A stretch of DNA of 64,000 bases from Xylanibacter oryzae DSM 17970 (GTDB taxonomy: Bacteria > Bacteroidota > Bacteroidia > Bacteroidales > Bacteroidaceae), in contig NZ_KK073873.1 of the NCBI RefSeq assembly GCF_000585355.1, forward strand, positions 1,018,703-1,082,702, read 5' to 3'. Shown in pieces: positions 46,139-55,857 of the stretch. Numbering within the stretch: position 1 is the stretch's first letter; each line of letters starts with the position of its first letter. The translations under genes were made by a program, and so were the position numbers. The notes beneath the pieces were generated by a model, which saw nothing but the letters and a program-made list of their open reading frames with translations, did not search any database and had not been told where the DNA came from.

Positions 46139-46855
46139 ATGATAGAACTGATACCGGCAATAGATATAATAGACGGAAAATGTGTACGCCTTACAAAAGG
46201 TGACTATTCGCAGAGAAAAATATATAATAGCAATCCTTTGGAAGCAGCCATCGAATTTGAAAAGATGGGATTTAGTCGATTGCATGTAGTTGACTTAGAC
46301 GGTGCACGTACGAAACATATTGTTAATGATAAGACTCTTAGAGAAATAACAGATAATACAAATCTTATAGTTGATTTTGGTGGTGGCATAAAGACTGAAG
46401 AGGATATAAAAAAAGCATTTAATGCAGGTGCGTCAATGGTTACAATTGGAAGTATTGCCGTAACCAAACCAGAACTGTTTGTATCATGGATAAAGCGTTT
46501 TGGGAGTGAGAAGATAATTCTTGGAGCAGATGTGAGAAACGGCAAAATATCTATAAACGGGTGGAAAGAAGACAGTAAAGAAGATCTACTTCCATTTCTG
46601 AAGTATTATATTGACAGAGGCGTTAAAACAGTTTTGTGCACGGATATATCAAAAGATGGAACACTACAAGGACCAGCTACGGATCTATATAAAGAGGTTA
46701 TGACTGTTTATCCCAACCTGCATCTTATCGCAAGTGGTGGCGTATCTAGTAATGAAGATATAGAAAACTTAGAAAAAGAAGGAATTCCTGCCGTAGTATT
46801 TGGAAAAGCTTACTATGAAGGAAAAATTGACATCAAGGGAATATTCAAAATATGA
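46139..46855 (+). CDS. hisA: ProFAR isomerase (HisA)
   Basis: The 238-residue TIM-barrel enzyme isomerises ProFAR to PRFAR, the substrate of HisFH. The first catalytic aspartate lies in [14 protein letters not shown] near residue 8, and the second in CTDISKDGT near 171. Phosphate-binding repeats [11 protein letters not shown] near residue 79 and IASGGVSS near 199 are seen. I choose the ATG at 46139 (MIELIPAID); the longer frame from 46028 overlaps hisH and adds unrelated residues. The last four bases overlap the hisF start. Confidence 0.96.
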   Translation: MIELIPAIDIIDGKCVRLTKGDYSQRKIYNSNPLEAAIEFEKMGFSRLHVVDLDGARTKHIVNDKTLREITDNTNLIVDFGGGIKTEEDIKKAFNAGASMVTIGSIAVTKPELFVSWIKRFGSEKIILGADVRNGKISINGWKEDSKEDLLPFLKYYIDRGVKTVLCTDISKDGTLQGPATDLYKEVMTVYPNLHLIASGGVSSNEDIENLEKEGIPAVVFGKAYYEGKIDIKGIFKI

Positions 46856-47628
46856 ACGAAAATAGAACCAAAGGACTAGCAAAAAGAATTATACCATGTT
46901 TAGATGTAAAAGATGGTATAACTGTAAAGGGAACAAACTTTGTAAATTTGCGAAAAGCTGGAGACGCTGTTGAACTTGGAAAAGCTTATAGTGAAGCTGG
47001 TGCAGATGAACTCGTTTTTCTTGATATAGCAGCTAGTTATGAAGGACGAAAGACATTCACAGACCTAGTCAATAGAGTCGCATCTGAGATAAATATACCA
47101 TTCACTGTTGGAGGCGGTATAAATGAGTTGGCCGATGTTGAACGACTCCTGTTTGCAGGAGCAGATAAAGTGAGCATAAACAGTTCTGCGATAAAAAATC
47201 CAAAGCTAATTAACGAGATTACCAGTAGATTTGGTAGTCAAGTTTGTGTTTGCGCTATAGATGCAAGGCATGATGAAGATGGATGGCATTGTTATCTTAA
47301 TGGTGGTAGAGTACGCACAGAAAAAACGCTAAAAGAATGGGCCAAAGAAGTTCAAGACAGAGGCGCTGGAGAAATACTCTTTACAAGTATGAACAATGAT
47401 GGTGTAAAAAACGGATATGCAAATGATGCTCTAGCTATGCTGGCTGATGAATTGTCAATACCGGTTATCGCTAGTGGAGGTGCTGGTAATATGGAACACT
47501 TTAAAGACGCTTTTACTAAGGGAAAAGCTGATGCCGCTCTAGCAGCTAGCGTATTCCACTTTGGCGAAATAACAATACCGGAACTGAAAAGATACCTCAG
47601 AACTGAAGGAATAAATGTAAGAATATAA
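46852..47628 (+). CDS. hisF: Imidazole glycerol phosphate synthase, cyclase subunit
   Basis: The 258-residue TIM barrel closes the imidazole ring using ammonia from HisH, giving IGP and AICAR. Catalytic aspartates lie in IPCLDVKDG near residue 18 and in [12 protein letters not shown] near 139. Phosphate sites [12 protein letters not shown] near residue 82 and [12 protein letters not shown] near 204 are clear. It overlaps hisA by four bases (ATGA), so the stoichiometry of the pathway enzymes is probably kept by coupled translation. Confidence 0.97.
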   Translation: MNENRTKGLAKRIIPCLDVKDGITVKGTNFVNLRKAGDAVELGKAYSEAGADELVFLDIAASYEGRKTFTDLVNRVASEINIPFTVGGGINELADVERLLFAGADKVSINSSAIKNPKLINEITSRFGSQVCVCAIDARHDEDGWHCYLNGGRVRTEKTLKEWAKEVQDRGAGEILFTSMNNDGVKNGYANDALAMLADELSIPVIASGGAGNMEHFKDAFTKGKADAALAASVFHFGEITIPELKRYLRTEGINVRI

Positions 47629-47651
47629 TAATAGCTATATAAATAAACAAA

Positions 47652-48266
47652 ATGAAAATCGATTTTGAAAAAATGGGAGGACTTGTTCCAGCTATAATTC
47701 AGGACGCAACTACGAAGAACGTTCTAATGCTTGGTTTTATGAACGAAGAAGCCTACAAAAAGACTATTGAAACTAAGAAAGTTACATTCTATAGCCGTAC
47801 TCGTAAATGCTTGTGGACAAAGGGTGAGACTTCAGGAAATTTTCTTAATCTTGTAAGTATTGCCAATGATTGTGACAGCGACACCCTACTTATAAAAGTA
47901 AATCCCGTAGGTCCTGTATGCCATAAAGGTACTGATACTTGCTGGGGAGAAAATAATAATGCAAATCCATTACTGTTTCTTACATCACTTCAAGACTTTA
48001 TAGAAAAAAGACATGAGGAAATGCCAGAAGGATCATACACAACTAGTCTGTTTAAGGATGGATTGAACAGAATGGCACAAAAGGTTGGAGAAGAAGCACT
48101 TGAGGCCGTTATAGAAGCCACAAATGGAACTAACGAAAGACTTGTATACGAAGGATCTGATATGATCTATCATCTAATAGTACTGCTAACTAGCAAGGGA
48201 TTACGTATAGAAGATCTTGCAAAGGAGCTACAGGTCCGCCATGACCCAAACTGGCACAAACACTAA
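47652..48266 (+). CDS. hisIE: Bifunctional PR-AMP cyclohydrolase / PR-ATP pyrophosphatase
   Basis: The 204-residue fusion catalyses histidine steps 2 and 3. The HisI half (residues 1-112) has MLGFMNEEAYKKT, the zinc and magnesium site SRTRKCLWTKGETSGN near residue 53, DCDSDTLL near 79, and CHKGTDTCWG near 96. The HisE half (115-204) has SYTTSLFKDGLNRMAQKVGEEALE with the acidic metal-binding residues. Both active sites look intact. The other pathway genes (hisG, D, C, B) are not within the window. Confidence 0.97.
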   Translation: MKIDFEKMGGLVPAIIQDATTKNVLMLGFMNEEAYKKTIETKKVTFYSRTRKCLWTKGETSGNFLNLVSIANDCDSDTLLIKVNPVGPVCHKGTDTCWGENNNANPLLFLTSLQDFIEKRHEEMPEGSYTTSLFKDGLNRMAQKVGEEALEAVIEATNGTNERLVYEGSDMIYHLIVLLTSKGLRIEDLAKELQVRHDPNWHKH

Positions 48267-48293
48267 TAATAACAAAGATAAAGAAAGTAGCAA

Positions 48294-48998
48294 ATGCTAA
48301 TAGATTATCAGAACGTTAATATTTATCATGAAGATGTGAAAGTTCTGGAAGGTGTGAATTTTCATGCCGATGAGGGCGAATTCATTTATCTTATTGGTAA
48401 GGTAGGATCCGGTAAAAGCTCTTTACTAGAAACTATCTATATGGAGTTAGATATAAAGGAAGCAGAAAAAGCTGAAGTGTTGGGATACGATGTTTTAAAT
48501 ACAAAGCGCAAAGAAGTCCCTATACTACGCAAAATGACTGGAATTATATTTCAAAATTTCCAATTGCTTTCAGACCGTACTGTCTATAAGAATTTGAGGT
48601 TTGTACTAAGAGCTACTGGTTGGAAAGATAAAAAACGTATTGATGAACGTATTGATGAAACGCTCACTGATGTAGGTATGGTTGATGCTAAAAATAAGAT
48701 GCCTCATGAATTATCTGGTGGTGAACAACAACGTATCGCAATTGCAAGAGCTATATTAAACAAGCCAAAACTTATTGTTGCAGATGAGCCAACTGGTAAT
48801 CTTGATCCGGACACAGCAAGCCAGATTGTCGAACTTTTGAGAAGTATATGTCAGACAGGTACAGCTGTAATTATGTCAACACATAATATGCCAATGTTAG
48901 ATAAATATCCAGGCATTGTATATCAGTGCAAAGACTGCAAACTGAATGAGATAACAAAAGATTTTAATAAAATATCTCTTTCTGAAGAAGAAGAATAA
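48294..48998 (+). CDS. ftsE: ABC ATPase of the FtsE type
   Basis: The 234-residue protein is a single ABC ATPase domain: Walker [13 protein letters not shown] near residue 36, Q-loop IFQNFQLL near 84, signature [14 protein letters not shown] near 140, Walker [13 protein letters not shown] near 160, and the switch histidine in MSTHN near 196. Sequence and size fit FtsE, which works with the permease FtsX to control cell-wall hydrolases at division. No FtsX-type gene is adjacent; the flanking genes are hisIE and lysC. An unrelated LolD-type exporter ATPase is the main alternative. Confidence 0.83.
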   Translation: MLIDYQNVNIYHEDVKVLEGVNFHADEGEFIYLIGKVGSGKSSLLETIYMELDIKEAEKAEVLGYDVLNTKRKEVPILRKMTGIIFQNFQLLSDRTVYKNLRFVLRATGWKDKKRIDERIDETLTDVGMVDAKNKMPHELSGGEQQRIAIARAILNKPKLIVADEPTGNLDPDTASQIVELLRSICQTGTAVIMSTHNMPMLDKYPGIVYQCKDCKLNEITKDFNKISLSEEEE

Positions 48999-49020
48999 AT
49001 ACAATCTAAATAATAGACCA

Positions 49021-50343
49021 ATGAAAGTAATGAAATTCGGTGGCACATCCGTTGGTTCTGCTGAACGTATGAAAAATGTAGCCAACTTAGTGACAGAATC
49101 AGGACAACAGAGATTTTTGGTTCTATCTGCTATGTCTGGTACAACAAATTCACTTGTAGAAATTTCTAATTATCTCTACAAGAAAAATCCAGAGGGAGCC
49201 AATGAGGTAATTAACCGTCTGGAAGTAAAATATATGAAGACAATAGAAGAACTCTATTCGTCTAAAGAATGGAAAGATAATACAAAAAATTTCCTTAAAA
49301 GTGAATTCGACTATCTTCGTTCTTTTACAAAGGAACTTTTCACAAGTTTCGAGGAGAAGAGTATAGTAGCACAAGGTGAAATCATGAGTACAAACATGAT
49401 GACTAACTATATGAAAGAGCAAGGGAAAGATGTTGTTTTGCTATCGGCTTTGGATTTCATGCGTACAGATAAAAACGCTGAACCTGATCCTCAATATATA
49501 AAGGAAAAATTAGTTGCAATTATTGAGAATGATCCAAATCAACAGATATATATAACTCAAGGATTCATATGCCGTAATGCTTATGGAGAAATAGATAATC
49601 TTCAACGTGGAGGAAGTGATTATACAGCTTCTCTTATTGGTGCAGCAATAAATGCAGAAGAGATACAAATATGGACAGATATAGATGGCATGCACAACAA
49701 CGATCCTCGTATTGTTGATAAAACTACACCGGTTCATAGATTATGCTTCGAAGAAGCAGCTGAACTAGCATACTTTGGAGCAAAAATACTACACCCAACT
49801 TGTGTTCAACCTGCAAAATTTTCAGGAATACCAGTACGTCTGCTAAACACAATGAATCCTTCTGCAGAAGGTACTACTATAAGCAATACCTCCGAGAAAG
49901 GAAAGATAAAAGCGGTAGCAGCCAAAGATAGTATTACTGCTATTAAGATTAAGAGCAGTCGTATGCTTTTGGCTACAGGCTTTTTACGAAAAGTTTTTGA
50001 AATATTTGAAAGTTACCAGACCAGTATTGACATGGTATGTACAAGCGAGGTTGGTGTCTCAATGAGTATTGATGATAACTCACACGTAAATGAGATTGTT
50101 GACGAACTAAAAAAATACGGAACAGTAACAATAGACAATGACATGTGCATTATTTGTGTTGTTGGTGATTTGGACTGGAGCAATGTTGGATTTGAAACTC
50201 TTGCGACAGATGCAATGAAGGATATCCCTGTGAGAATGATTAGTTATGGCGGTAGCAACTATAATATATCATTTCTTATAAAGGCTGTAGATAAAAAGAG
50301 AGCACTGCAAAGTTTAAGTAATTTACTGTTTAAAAACAGATAA
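49021..50343 (+). CDS. lysC: Aspartate kinase
   Basis: The 440-residue enzyme phosphorylates aspartate, the entry step to lysine, threonine and methionine. The N-terminal VMKFGGTSVGSAERM lies at residues 3-17, the serine-threonine substrate loop RGGSDYTASLIG near 198, and WTDIDGMHNNDPR near 219. Two ACT domains occupy about residues 300-440, where end products bind and inhibit. It is monofunctional, with no homoserine dehydrogenase fusion. lysA follows after 14 bases. Confidence 0.95.
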   Translation: MKVMKFGGTSVGSAERMKNVANLVTESGQQRFLVLSAMSGTTNSLVEISNYLYKKNPEGANEVINRLEVKYMKTIEELYSSKEWKDNTKNFLKSEFDYLRSFTKELFTSFEEKSIVAQGEIMSTNMMTNYMKEQGKDVVLLSALDFMRTDKNAEPDPQYIKEKLVAIIENDPNQQIYITQGFICRNAYGEIDNLQRGGSDYTASLIGAAINAEEIQIWTDIDGMHNNDPRIVDKTTPVHRLCFEEAAELAYFGAKILHPTCVQPAKFSGIPVRLLNTMNPSAEGTTISNTSEKGKIKAVAAKDSITAIKIKSSRMLLATGFLRKVFEIFESYQTSIDMVCTSEVGVSMSIDDNSHVNEIVDELKKYGTVTIDNDMCIICVVGDLDWSNVGFETLATDAMKDIPVRMISYGGSNYNISFLIKAVDKKRALQSLSNLLFKNR

Positions 50344-50357
50344 TTGTAAATAAAAAT

Positions 50358-51527
50358 ATGAAAGGAAAATTCCCTATAGACAAATTTCGCAAATTGCGGA
50401 CTCCATTTTACTATTATGATACTGAACTTCTGAGAAAAACTCTTAAGACAATAAACTCAGAAGCCGGTAAGCATGAGGGATTTATTGTGCATTATGCAAT
50501 AAAAGCAAATGCGAACCCCAAAATACTTAACATAATATGTCAAAATTCTTTAGGTGCAGACTGTGTAAGTGGTGGAGAAATAGAAGCGTCAATAAAGGCT
50601 GGTTTCCCTGCTAATAAAATAGTTTTTGCTGGCGTCGGTAAAAGCGATTGGGAAATAAAGTTAGGACTGGAAAAAAATATTTTATGTTTTAACGTAGAAA
50701 GTATCGCAGAACTTGAAGTTATCAATGATATTGCTGCCAGCATGAATAAAGTTGCATCCGTTGCTTTCAGAATAAATCCTAATGTAAGTGCACATACACA
50801 TGCAAATATTACGACAGGACTAGCCGAAAATAAATTTGGTATAGCAATGCATGATATGGAAGGAGCTATTGAAGAAGCTGCAAAAATGAAAAACATAAAG
50901 TTTACTGGATTGCACTTTCATATTGGTTCACAGATACTCGACATGGGCGACTTCGAAGCTTTATGTAACCGTATTAATGATTTACAAGATGAATTAGAAA
51001 AACATCATATAAAGGTTGAAAACATAAATGTTGGTGGTGGTCTTGGAATAGACTATCAACATCCAAACCGCATGCCTATTCCTGATTTTAAGGATTACTT
51101 TGACACATATGCACATCATCTTCGTTTGCGACCATGGCAAAAACTACACTTCGAACTTGGCCGTGCTGTTGTAGCTCAATGCGGTACGCTTATAACGAAA
51201 ACGCTGTATATAAAAAAGGGAACAGCAAAGCAGTTCGCTATAGTTGATGCAGGAATGACAGATCTTATACGCCCGGCACTATACCAAGCATACCATAAGA
51301 TTGAGAACATCTCAAGCGAAGAGGACAATGATACATATGATGTTGTTGGCCCAATATGCGAAAGCAGCGATGTATTTGCTAAGGCTGTAGACCTGAATAA
51401 GAGCCACAGAGGAGATTTTATGGCGATACGCTCAGCAGGAGCTTATGGAGAAATAATGGCGTCACAATACAATTGCAGAAAATTACCTAAAGGTTATACA
51501 TCAGAAGAAATGGGTGTTGAATCATAA
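50358..51527 (+). CDS. lysA: Diaminopimelate decarboxylase
   Basis: The 389-residue PLP enzyme makes lysine from meso-diaminopimelate. The PLP lysine lies in HYAIKANANP near residue 40. The alanine-racemase-like barrel shows HFHIGSQI near residue 191, NVGGGLGIDY near 225 and ELGRAVVAQCG near 270, and the C-terminal domain has CESSDVFAK near 334 with the active-site cysteine. Its adjacency to lysC supports a lysine role over a carboxynorspermidine one. The glycosyltransferase-like gene starts eight bases after the stop. Confidence 0.95.
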   Translation: MKGKFPIDKFRKLRTPFYYYDTELLRKTLKTINSEAGKHEGFIVHYAIKANANPKILNIICQNSLGADCVSGGEIEASIKAGFPANKIVFAGVGKSDWEIKLGLEKNILCFNVESIAELEVINDIAASMNKVASVAFRINPNVSAHTHANITTGLAENKFGIAMHDMEGAIEEAAKMKNIKFTGLHFHIGSQILDMGDFEALCNRINDLQDELEKHHIKVENINVGGGLGIDYQHPNRMPIPDFKDYFDTYAHHLRLRPWQKLHFELGRAVVAQCGTLITKTLYIKKGTAKQFAIVDAGMTDLIRPALYQAYHKIENISSEEDNDTYDVVGPICESSDVFAKAVDLNKSHRGDFMAIRSAGAYGEIMASQYNCRKLPKGYTSEEMGVES

Positions 51528-51535
51528 GGATTAAT

Positions 51536-52693
51536 ATGAGACTTGATACTTTAACAATATTTATATGCTGTAGCATAGTCTTTATGGCTATAGTTACTCC
51601 ACTTATTAACATATTTATCCGCAGTATTCGATTATTAAGAATATACAGGAAAATATATGATGACAGGGAAACAAAAGTTTCCGATGTTAAGTTTTCTATA
51701 GTTATAACCGCTCAAGACAATGAACAAGAATTAGAAAAGAATCTTCCTGCAATATTTGAGCAAGATTACGAATCTGGATTTGAAGTAATTGTCGTTACTG
51801 GAAAATCAGATGATGAAACAGATACAGTAGTTAAGAATCTTCAAAAAGAACATTCTAACTTGTATACTACATTCATTCCTGATTCAAGCCGCTATATGAG
51901 TAGAATGAAGTTAGCTGTTACACTTGGTGTTAAGGCAGCAAAGAGTGATTGGATAATACTACTTGGACCGGAATGCAAACCAGAAACGAACCAATGGCTT
52001 AAAAGCATGTCCATACATTGCAATAATAACAAAGACCTCGTGCTGTGTTATTCCAATTATGATAATGAGACTAATAAATATTACAGATTTAGAAGACTCT
52101 ATTTACAACTTTACGCAATACGTGAGGCATTAGGCAAACGAGCATATTGTTCTACAGGTTATAGTGTTGCATTTAGAAAAAGCTCATTTATGAAGCATAA
52201 TGGATTTCTAAACAATCTGAAATATGAGCGTGGGGAATTCGATTTTATCGTAAACGAATATTCAGAAGATTATAATACAGACGTAGTTGTAGAACATGAT
52301 GCTCGCCTTATTGTAGACAATCCTTCAAAGAAAAGCTGGCTTAATGAGCAAATGTATTATATGGATACACGGAGACATCTTGCAAGAAGAATATGGCATA
52401 GGATAAAGTTTAATACTGATATGTTTTTTATGCATATCAACTATATAGCTGAAATAGCATTAATGGTATACTTTGGAATAATGCATAACTGGATTGTACT
52501 AGGAGCCTCTGCTTTCGCATTCATTTGTACAATATTAATAAGGACTATTGTTGCTAATAAAGTTATAAAATTTTTCGATTCTGGTATAAGTGTTTTATCA
52601 ATAATACCTTTTGAATTAAGGATGATATGGACACAACTATACCTAAAAATGAGGTATCTCATTACAGAAAAGAAAGATTTTATAAGAAAGTAA
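51536..52693 (+). CDS. Membrane-bound glycosyltransferase, family 2-like
   Basis: The 385-residue protein has one N-terminal hydrophobic segment (residues 7-29), a GT2-like domain (FSIVITAQDNEQELEKNL near residue 53), and two to three hydrophobic segments near 300-370. In most GT2 enzymes a D-x-D motif binds the metal-nucleotide. The matching place here reads LLGPECKPE, which lacks both aspartates. An intact acceptor-side ED pair is not obvious. It may be divergent or use a different motif. It lies eight bases after lysA and is followed after three bases by another glycosyltransferase-like gene, so both may serve polysaccharide synthesis. The donor sugar is unknown. Confidence 0.75.
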   Translation: MRLDTLTIFICCSIVFMAIVTPLINIFIRSIRLLRIYRKIYDDRETKVSDVKFSIVITAQDNEQELEKNLPAIFEQDYESGFEVIVVTGKSDDETDTVVKNLQKEHSNLYTTFIPDSSRYMSRMKLAVTLGVKAAKSDWIILLGPECKPETNQWLKSMSIHCNNNKDLVLCYSNYDNETNKYYRFRRLYLQLYAIREALGKRAYCSTGYSVAFRKSSFMKHNGFLNNLKYERGEFDFIVNEYSEDYNTDVVVEHDARLIVDNPSKKSWLNEQMYYMDTRRHLARRIWHRIKFNTDMFFMHINYIAEIALMVYFGIMHNWIVLGASAFAFICTILIRTIVANKVIKFFDSGISVLSIIPFELRMIWTQLYLKMRYLITEKKDFIRK

Positions 52694-52696
52694 CTT

Positions 52697-53821
52697 ATGG
52701 TTGTTCTACACTATATAGATAAATTTGATATTAGCATAGACCTTGATTCAAAATTTATTAAGGTCTTATGCGATGGAATGTCTGAATATGCAGAATCACA
52801 TATAGCAACAAAATATTATGTTCATAATGAAGAATGTTCGAATGATTTAGTTCATATTGTAAATAAAAGAAATGGACTCATAAAAACATTATATGATATT
52901 ATGCCAAAAGTAGTCCACGTCCATGGATGTTGGTCTTATGATACAGCTAAATTTCTTCTTGCGGCTAAGCGACGGGGGTTCTATACAGTATGGTCTCCAC
53001 ATGGAGGATTGCAAAGTTGGACTATAAAGAACAATTTTTATAGTAAAAAACTATCTCGCATAATTTTATATCAGTTTATAGCAGCCCATCAATCTGATAT
53101 GATACATACAAGTGGTATTATTGAAGAAAAAAATGTAAAAAGGCTTAGATGGAATAGAAATGTTAGTATAATAAAAAATTCTCTAGTTACTCAAGAGATT
53201 ACTAGTGAACAAATGTGTAAAGAAATGGCAACTATGTATCAAAACATAATTGACAGACACATCAATAATGAAATAGGTATATCTACTCAAAAAGCTTTTT
53301 TCTCATTAATTAAAGCAGGTCTGACAAGAGAGAATATTTCTTTAAGGCCTGGAATTAGTATATTTTCCGAAAACGAAAGGAAAAATTTCACCCTTTTGAA
53401 ATATGAAGATTGGAGAAATTTATCTATATTTGCTGATAAAAAGGGTATGAATTACATAATATCGCAAGGATTAAATGTATTGGGCATTGAAAATGTAATG
53501 AATATTCCACATGAAGTGACAGTTATTCCTTCGGATAAAAATATTAATGATATTACATCATATATTACTGAACTAAAAAAGAAAGTATCTCACAAGAAAA
53601 TAACATTAAAGGATATGGCAACACTATATAGTTTGCTAAGATATAATGATTATAATGAAGACGAACTTATTGAAAAATTAAAACAAGAAAATACAAGGAA
53701 ATTTATGGGGAGGCTTGAATCTATACTAGTTGAATTATTTGACATGGAAGAAGGTTTTTTACCTGTTGAAACAATAAATGATCATCAAACTACTCATTTA
53801 AAGAATATTATTAATAAATGA
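52697..53821 (+). CDS. Glycosyltransferase-like protein with GT-B N-terminal domain
   Basis: The 374-residue protein begins like a GT4-type enzyme: VVHVHGCWSYDTAKFLLAA near residue 73 and TVWSPHGGLQSWTI near 96 are typical of bacterial GT-B N-terminal domains. After about residue 170 the sequence no longer fits. I see no EX7E donor motif or GGGP loop, and residues 170-374 are charged and mostly helical. It may have lost or replaced the donor domain, or be a regulatory relative. There is no frameshift and the codon use resembles its neighbours, so it is not an obvious pseudogene. It lies three bases after the GT2-like gene and 15 before fbp. Confidence 0.62.
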   Translation: MVVLHYIDKFDISIDLDSKFIKVLCDGMSEYAESHIATKYYVHNEECSNDLVHIVNKRNGLIKTLYDIMPKVVHVHGCWSYDTAKFLLAAKRRGFYTVWSPHGGLQSWTIKNNFYSKKLSRIILYQFIAAHQSDMIHTSGIIEEKNVKRLRWNRNVSIIKNSLVTQEITSEQMCKEMATMYQNIIDRHINNEIGISTQKAFFSLIKAGLTRENISLRPGISIFSENERKNFTLLKYEDWRNLSIFADKKGMNYIISQGLNVLGIENVMNIPHEVTVIPSDKNINDITSYITELKKKVSHKKITLKDMATLYSLLRYNDYNEDELIEKLKQENTRKFMGRLESILVELFDMEEGFLPVETINDHQTTHLKNIINK

Positions 53822-53836
53822 AATTCTTAACTTATT

Positions 53837-55819
53837 ATGACAACTACTAAATATAACATAGAAAAGGATGTTAGATATATGCAACTACTATCTCAATCTT
53901 TTCCTACAATAGCTGATGCTAGTACTGAAATTATAAATCTTGAGGCAATTCTTAATTTACCTAAAGGCACAGAGCATTTTCTAGCTGATCTACATGGTGA
54001 ATATGAAGCATTTCAACATGTGCTGAAAAATGCATCCGGTAACATAAAACGAAAAGTTAACGAACTATTTGGCAATGAACTGCGCGAAATAGAAAAGAAG
54101 GAGTTATGCACTCTGATATACTATCCTGAACAAAAGTTGGAGTTGGTAAAATCAGCTGAAAAAGATATTAACGACTGGTATCACATAACTTTACACAGAT
54201 TAGTTAAAGTTTGCCGTGATGTTTCTAGTAAATATACAAGATCGAAAGTTCGTAAATCATTACCATCTGATTTTAGTTATATAATTGAGGAACTTCTTCA
54301 TGAACATACAGAAGATATTGACAAGACTGCATATGTTAATGTTATTGTAGATACTATTATCTCTACAGGTCGCGCAGATGATTTCATAATAGCTCTCGCC
54401 AATGTAATTCAACGACTTTCTATAGATCAGTTACATATTCTTGGCGATGTTTATGACCGCGGGCCAGGTGCACACATAATAATGGATACATTAGACAAAT
54501 ATCATAGTTGGGATATTCAATGGGGAAATCATGATATATTGTGGATGGGAGCCTTTGCCGGCAATGATGCATGTATGTGCAATGTTATACGTATGTCACT
54601 AAGATATGGCAATCTTGCAACTCTTGAAGAAGGTTACGGCATAAATATGGTGCCACTAGCAACATTTGCAATGGAAACATACAAAGACGATCCTTGTACA
54701 GAATTTGTACCTAAAGTAGAAAAGAATGATAAGATTGACGAAAAAACAAGATACCTTACAGCGCAAATGCATAAAGCCATAAGTATAATACAATTTAAGA
54801 CTGAGGCGCAACTGTATGAAAAGCATAGCGAATGGGAAATGAAAGACCGTGAGCTTTTTAAAAATATTGACTACGAAAATGGTATCTGTACAATTGACGG
54901 ACACGAGTATGAAATGGTAAGTAACAATTTTCCGACTATAAATCCCAAACATCCTATAGCACTAACTGAAGAAGAAAATTTGTTGCTAAAAAAACTTCGT
55001 CATTCTTTCTCTGTAAGCGAAAAGCTGCATAAGCACATCAACACCTTATTAGGCCATGGATGTATGTATGCTGTATATAACTCGAATCTACTTTTCCATG
55101 CCTCTGTGCCACTTAATGAAGATGGAACATTAAAAGAGGTAGAAATATACGGAAAGAAGTATAATGGAAAAGAACTGATGCAAAATACAGGCATGATGAT
55201 AAGAACGGCATTTCAGGTTGATTCAGACTCTGACGAAAAAGACTATGCCATAGATTATTTTCTATACCTATGGTGTGGCAAAGATTCGCCACTATTCAAT
55301 AAATCAAAGATGGCAACATTTGAGAGGTACTTTTTAAAGGATGAAGGAACATACAAAGAAGAGAAAGGTAACTATTTCAAATTAAGGGATAATGAAGATG
55401 TCTGTGACAGAATATTAGATGCCTTTGAAGTTAAAGGTGTAAATCGCCATATAATAAACGGACATGTACCCGTACACGTTATGAACGGAGAGAATCCAAT
55501 AAAAGCAAATGGAAAACTTATGGTTATTGATGGCGGTTTCAGTAAAGCCTATCACAATGAGACAGGAATTGCAGGATATACCCTAGTATACCATAGTCGT
55601 GGTTTTCAACTAGTACAACATGCCCCCTTTACATCTGCAGCAGATGCTATAAAAAAAGGAACTGACATAAGAAGTACAACTATGATTGTCGAAATGTCAT
55701 CTCATAGAATGCTTGTTGAAGATACAGATAAAGGAGATGAACTGCGCACTCAAATTGAAGATTTAAAAGAGTTGCTCTATACATACAGACACGGCTTTAT
55801 AAAAGAAAAAAGAAATTAA
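53837..55819 (+). CDS. fbp: Fructose-1,6-bisphosphatase, class III
   Basis: The 660-residue enzyme removes the C1 phosphate of fructose-1,6-bisphosphate in gluconeogenesis. It belongs to the metallophosphatase-type class III (FBPase_2): FLADLHGEYEAFQHVL near residue 47, ILGDVYDRGPGAHII near 201, IQWGNHDILWMGAFAGN near 226, and the late histidine in INGHVPVHV near 545. These are the usual binuclear metal ligands. Length fits Bacteroidota homologues (about 640-670). A bidirectional terminator follows at 55821-55850. Confidence 0.95.
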   Translation: MTTTKYNIEKDVRYMQLLSQSFPTIADASTEIINLEAILNLPKGTEHFLADLHGEYEAFQHVLKNASGNIKRKVNELFGNELREIEKKELCTLIYYPEQKLELVKSAEKDINDWYHITLHRLVKVCRDVSSKYTRSKVRKSLPSDFSYIIEELLHEHTEDIDKTAYVNVIVDTIISTGRADDFIIALANVIQRLSIDQLHILGDVYDRGPGAHIIMDTLDKYHSWDIQWGNHDILWMGAFAGNDACMCNVIRMSLRYGNLATLEEGYGINMVPLATFAMETYKDDPCTEFVPKVEKNDKIDEKTRYLTAQMHKAISIIQFKTEAQLYEKHSEWEMKDRELFKNIDYENGICTIDGHEYEMVSNNFPTINPKHPIALTEEENLLLKKLRHSFSVSEKLHKHINTLLGHGCMYAVYNSNLLFHASVPLNEDGTLKEVEIYGKKYNGKELMQNTGMMIRTAFQVDSDSDEKDYAIDYFLYLWCGKDSPLFNKSKMATFERYFLKDEGTYKEEKGNYFKLRDNEDVCDRILDAFEVKGVNRHIINGHVPVHVMNGENPIKANGKLMVIDGGFSKAYHNETGIAGYTLVYHSRGFQLVQHAPFTSAADAIKKGTDIRSTTMIVEMSSHRMLVEDTDKGDELRTQIEDLKELLYTYRHGFIKEKRN

Positions 55820-55820
55820 A

Positions 55821-55850
55821 AAAGGATGTTCATAACAGAACATCCCTTTT
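55821..55850. terminator. Bidirectional terminator between fbp and DUF3127
   Basis: AAAGGATGTTC (55821-55831) and GAACATCCCTTTT (from 55838) pair around a six-base loop, with A and T runs on either side. Confidence 0.85.
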
Positions 55851-55857
55851 ATTTGAA

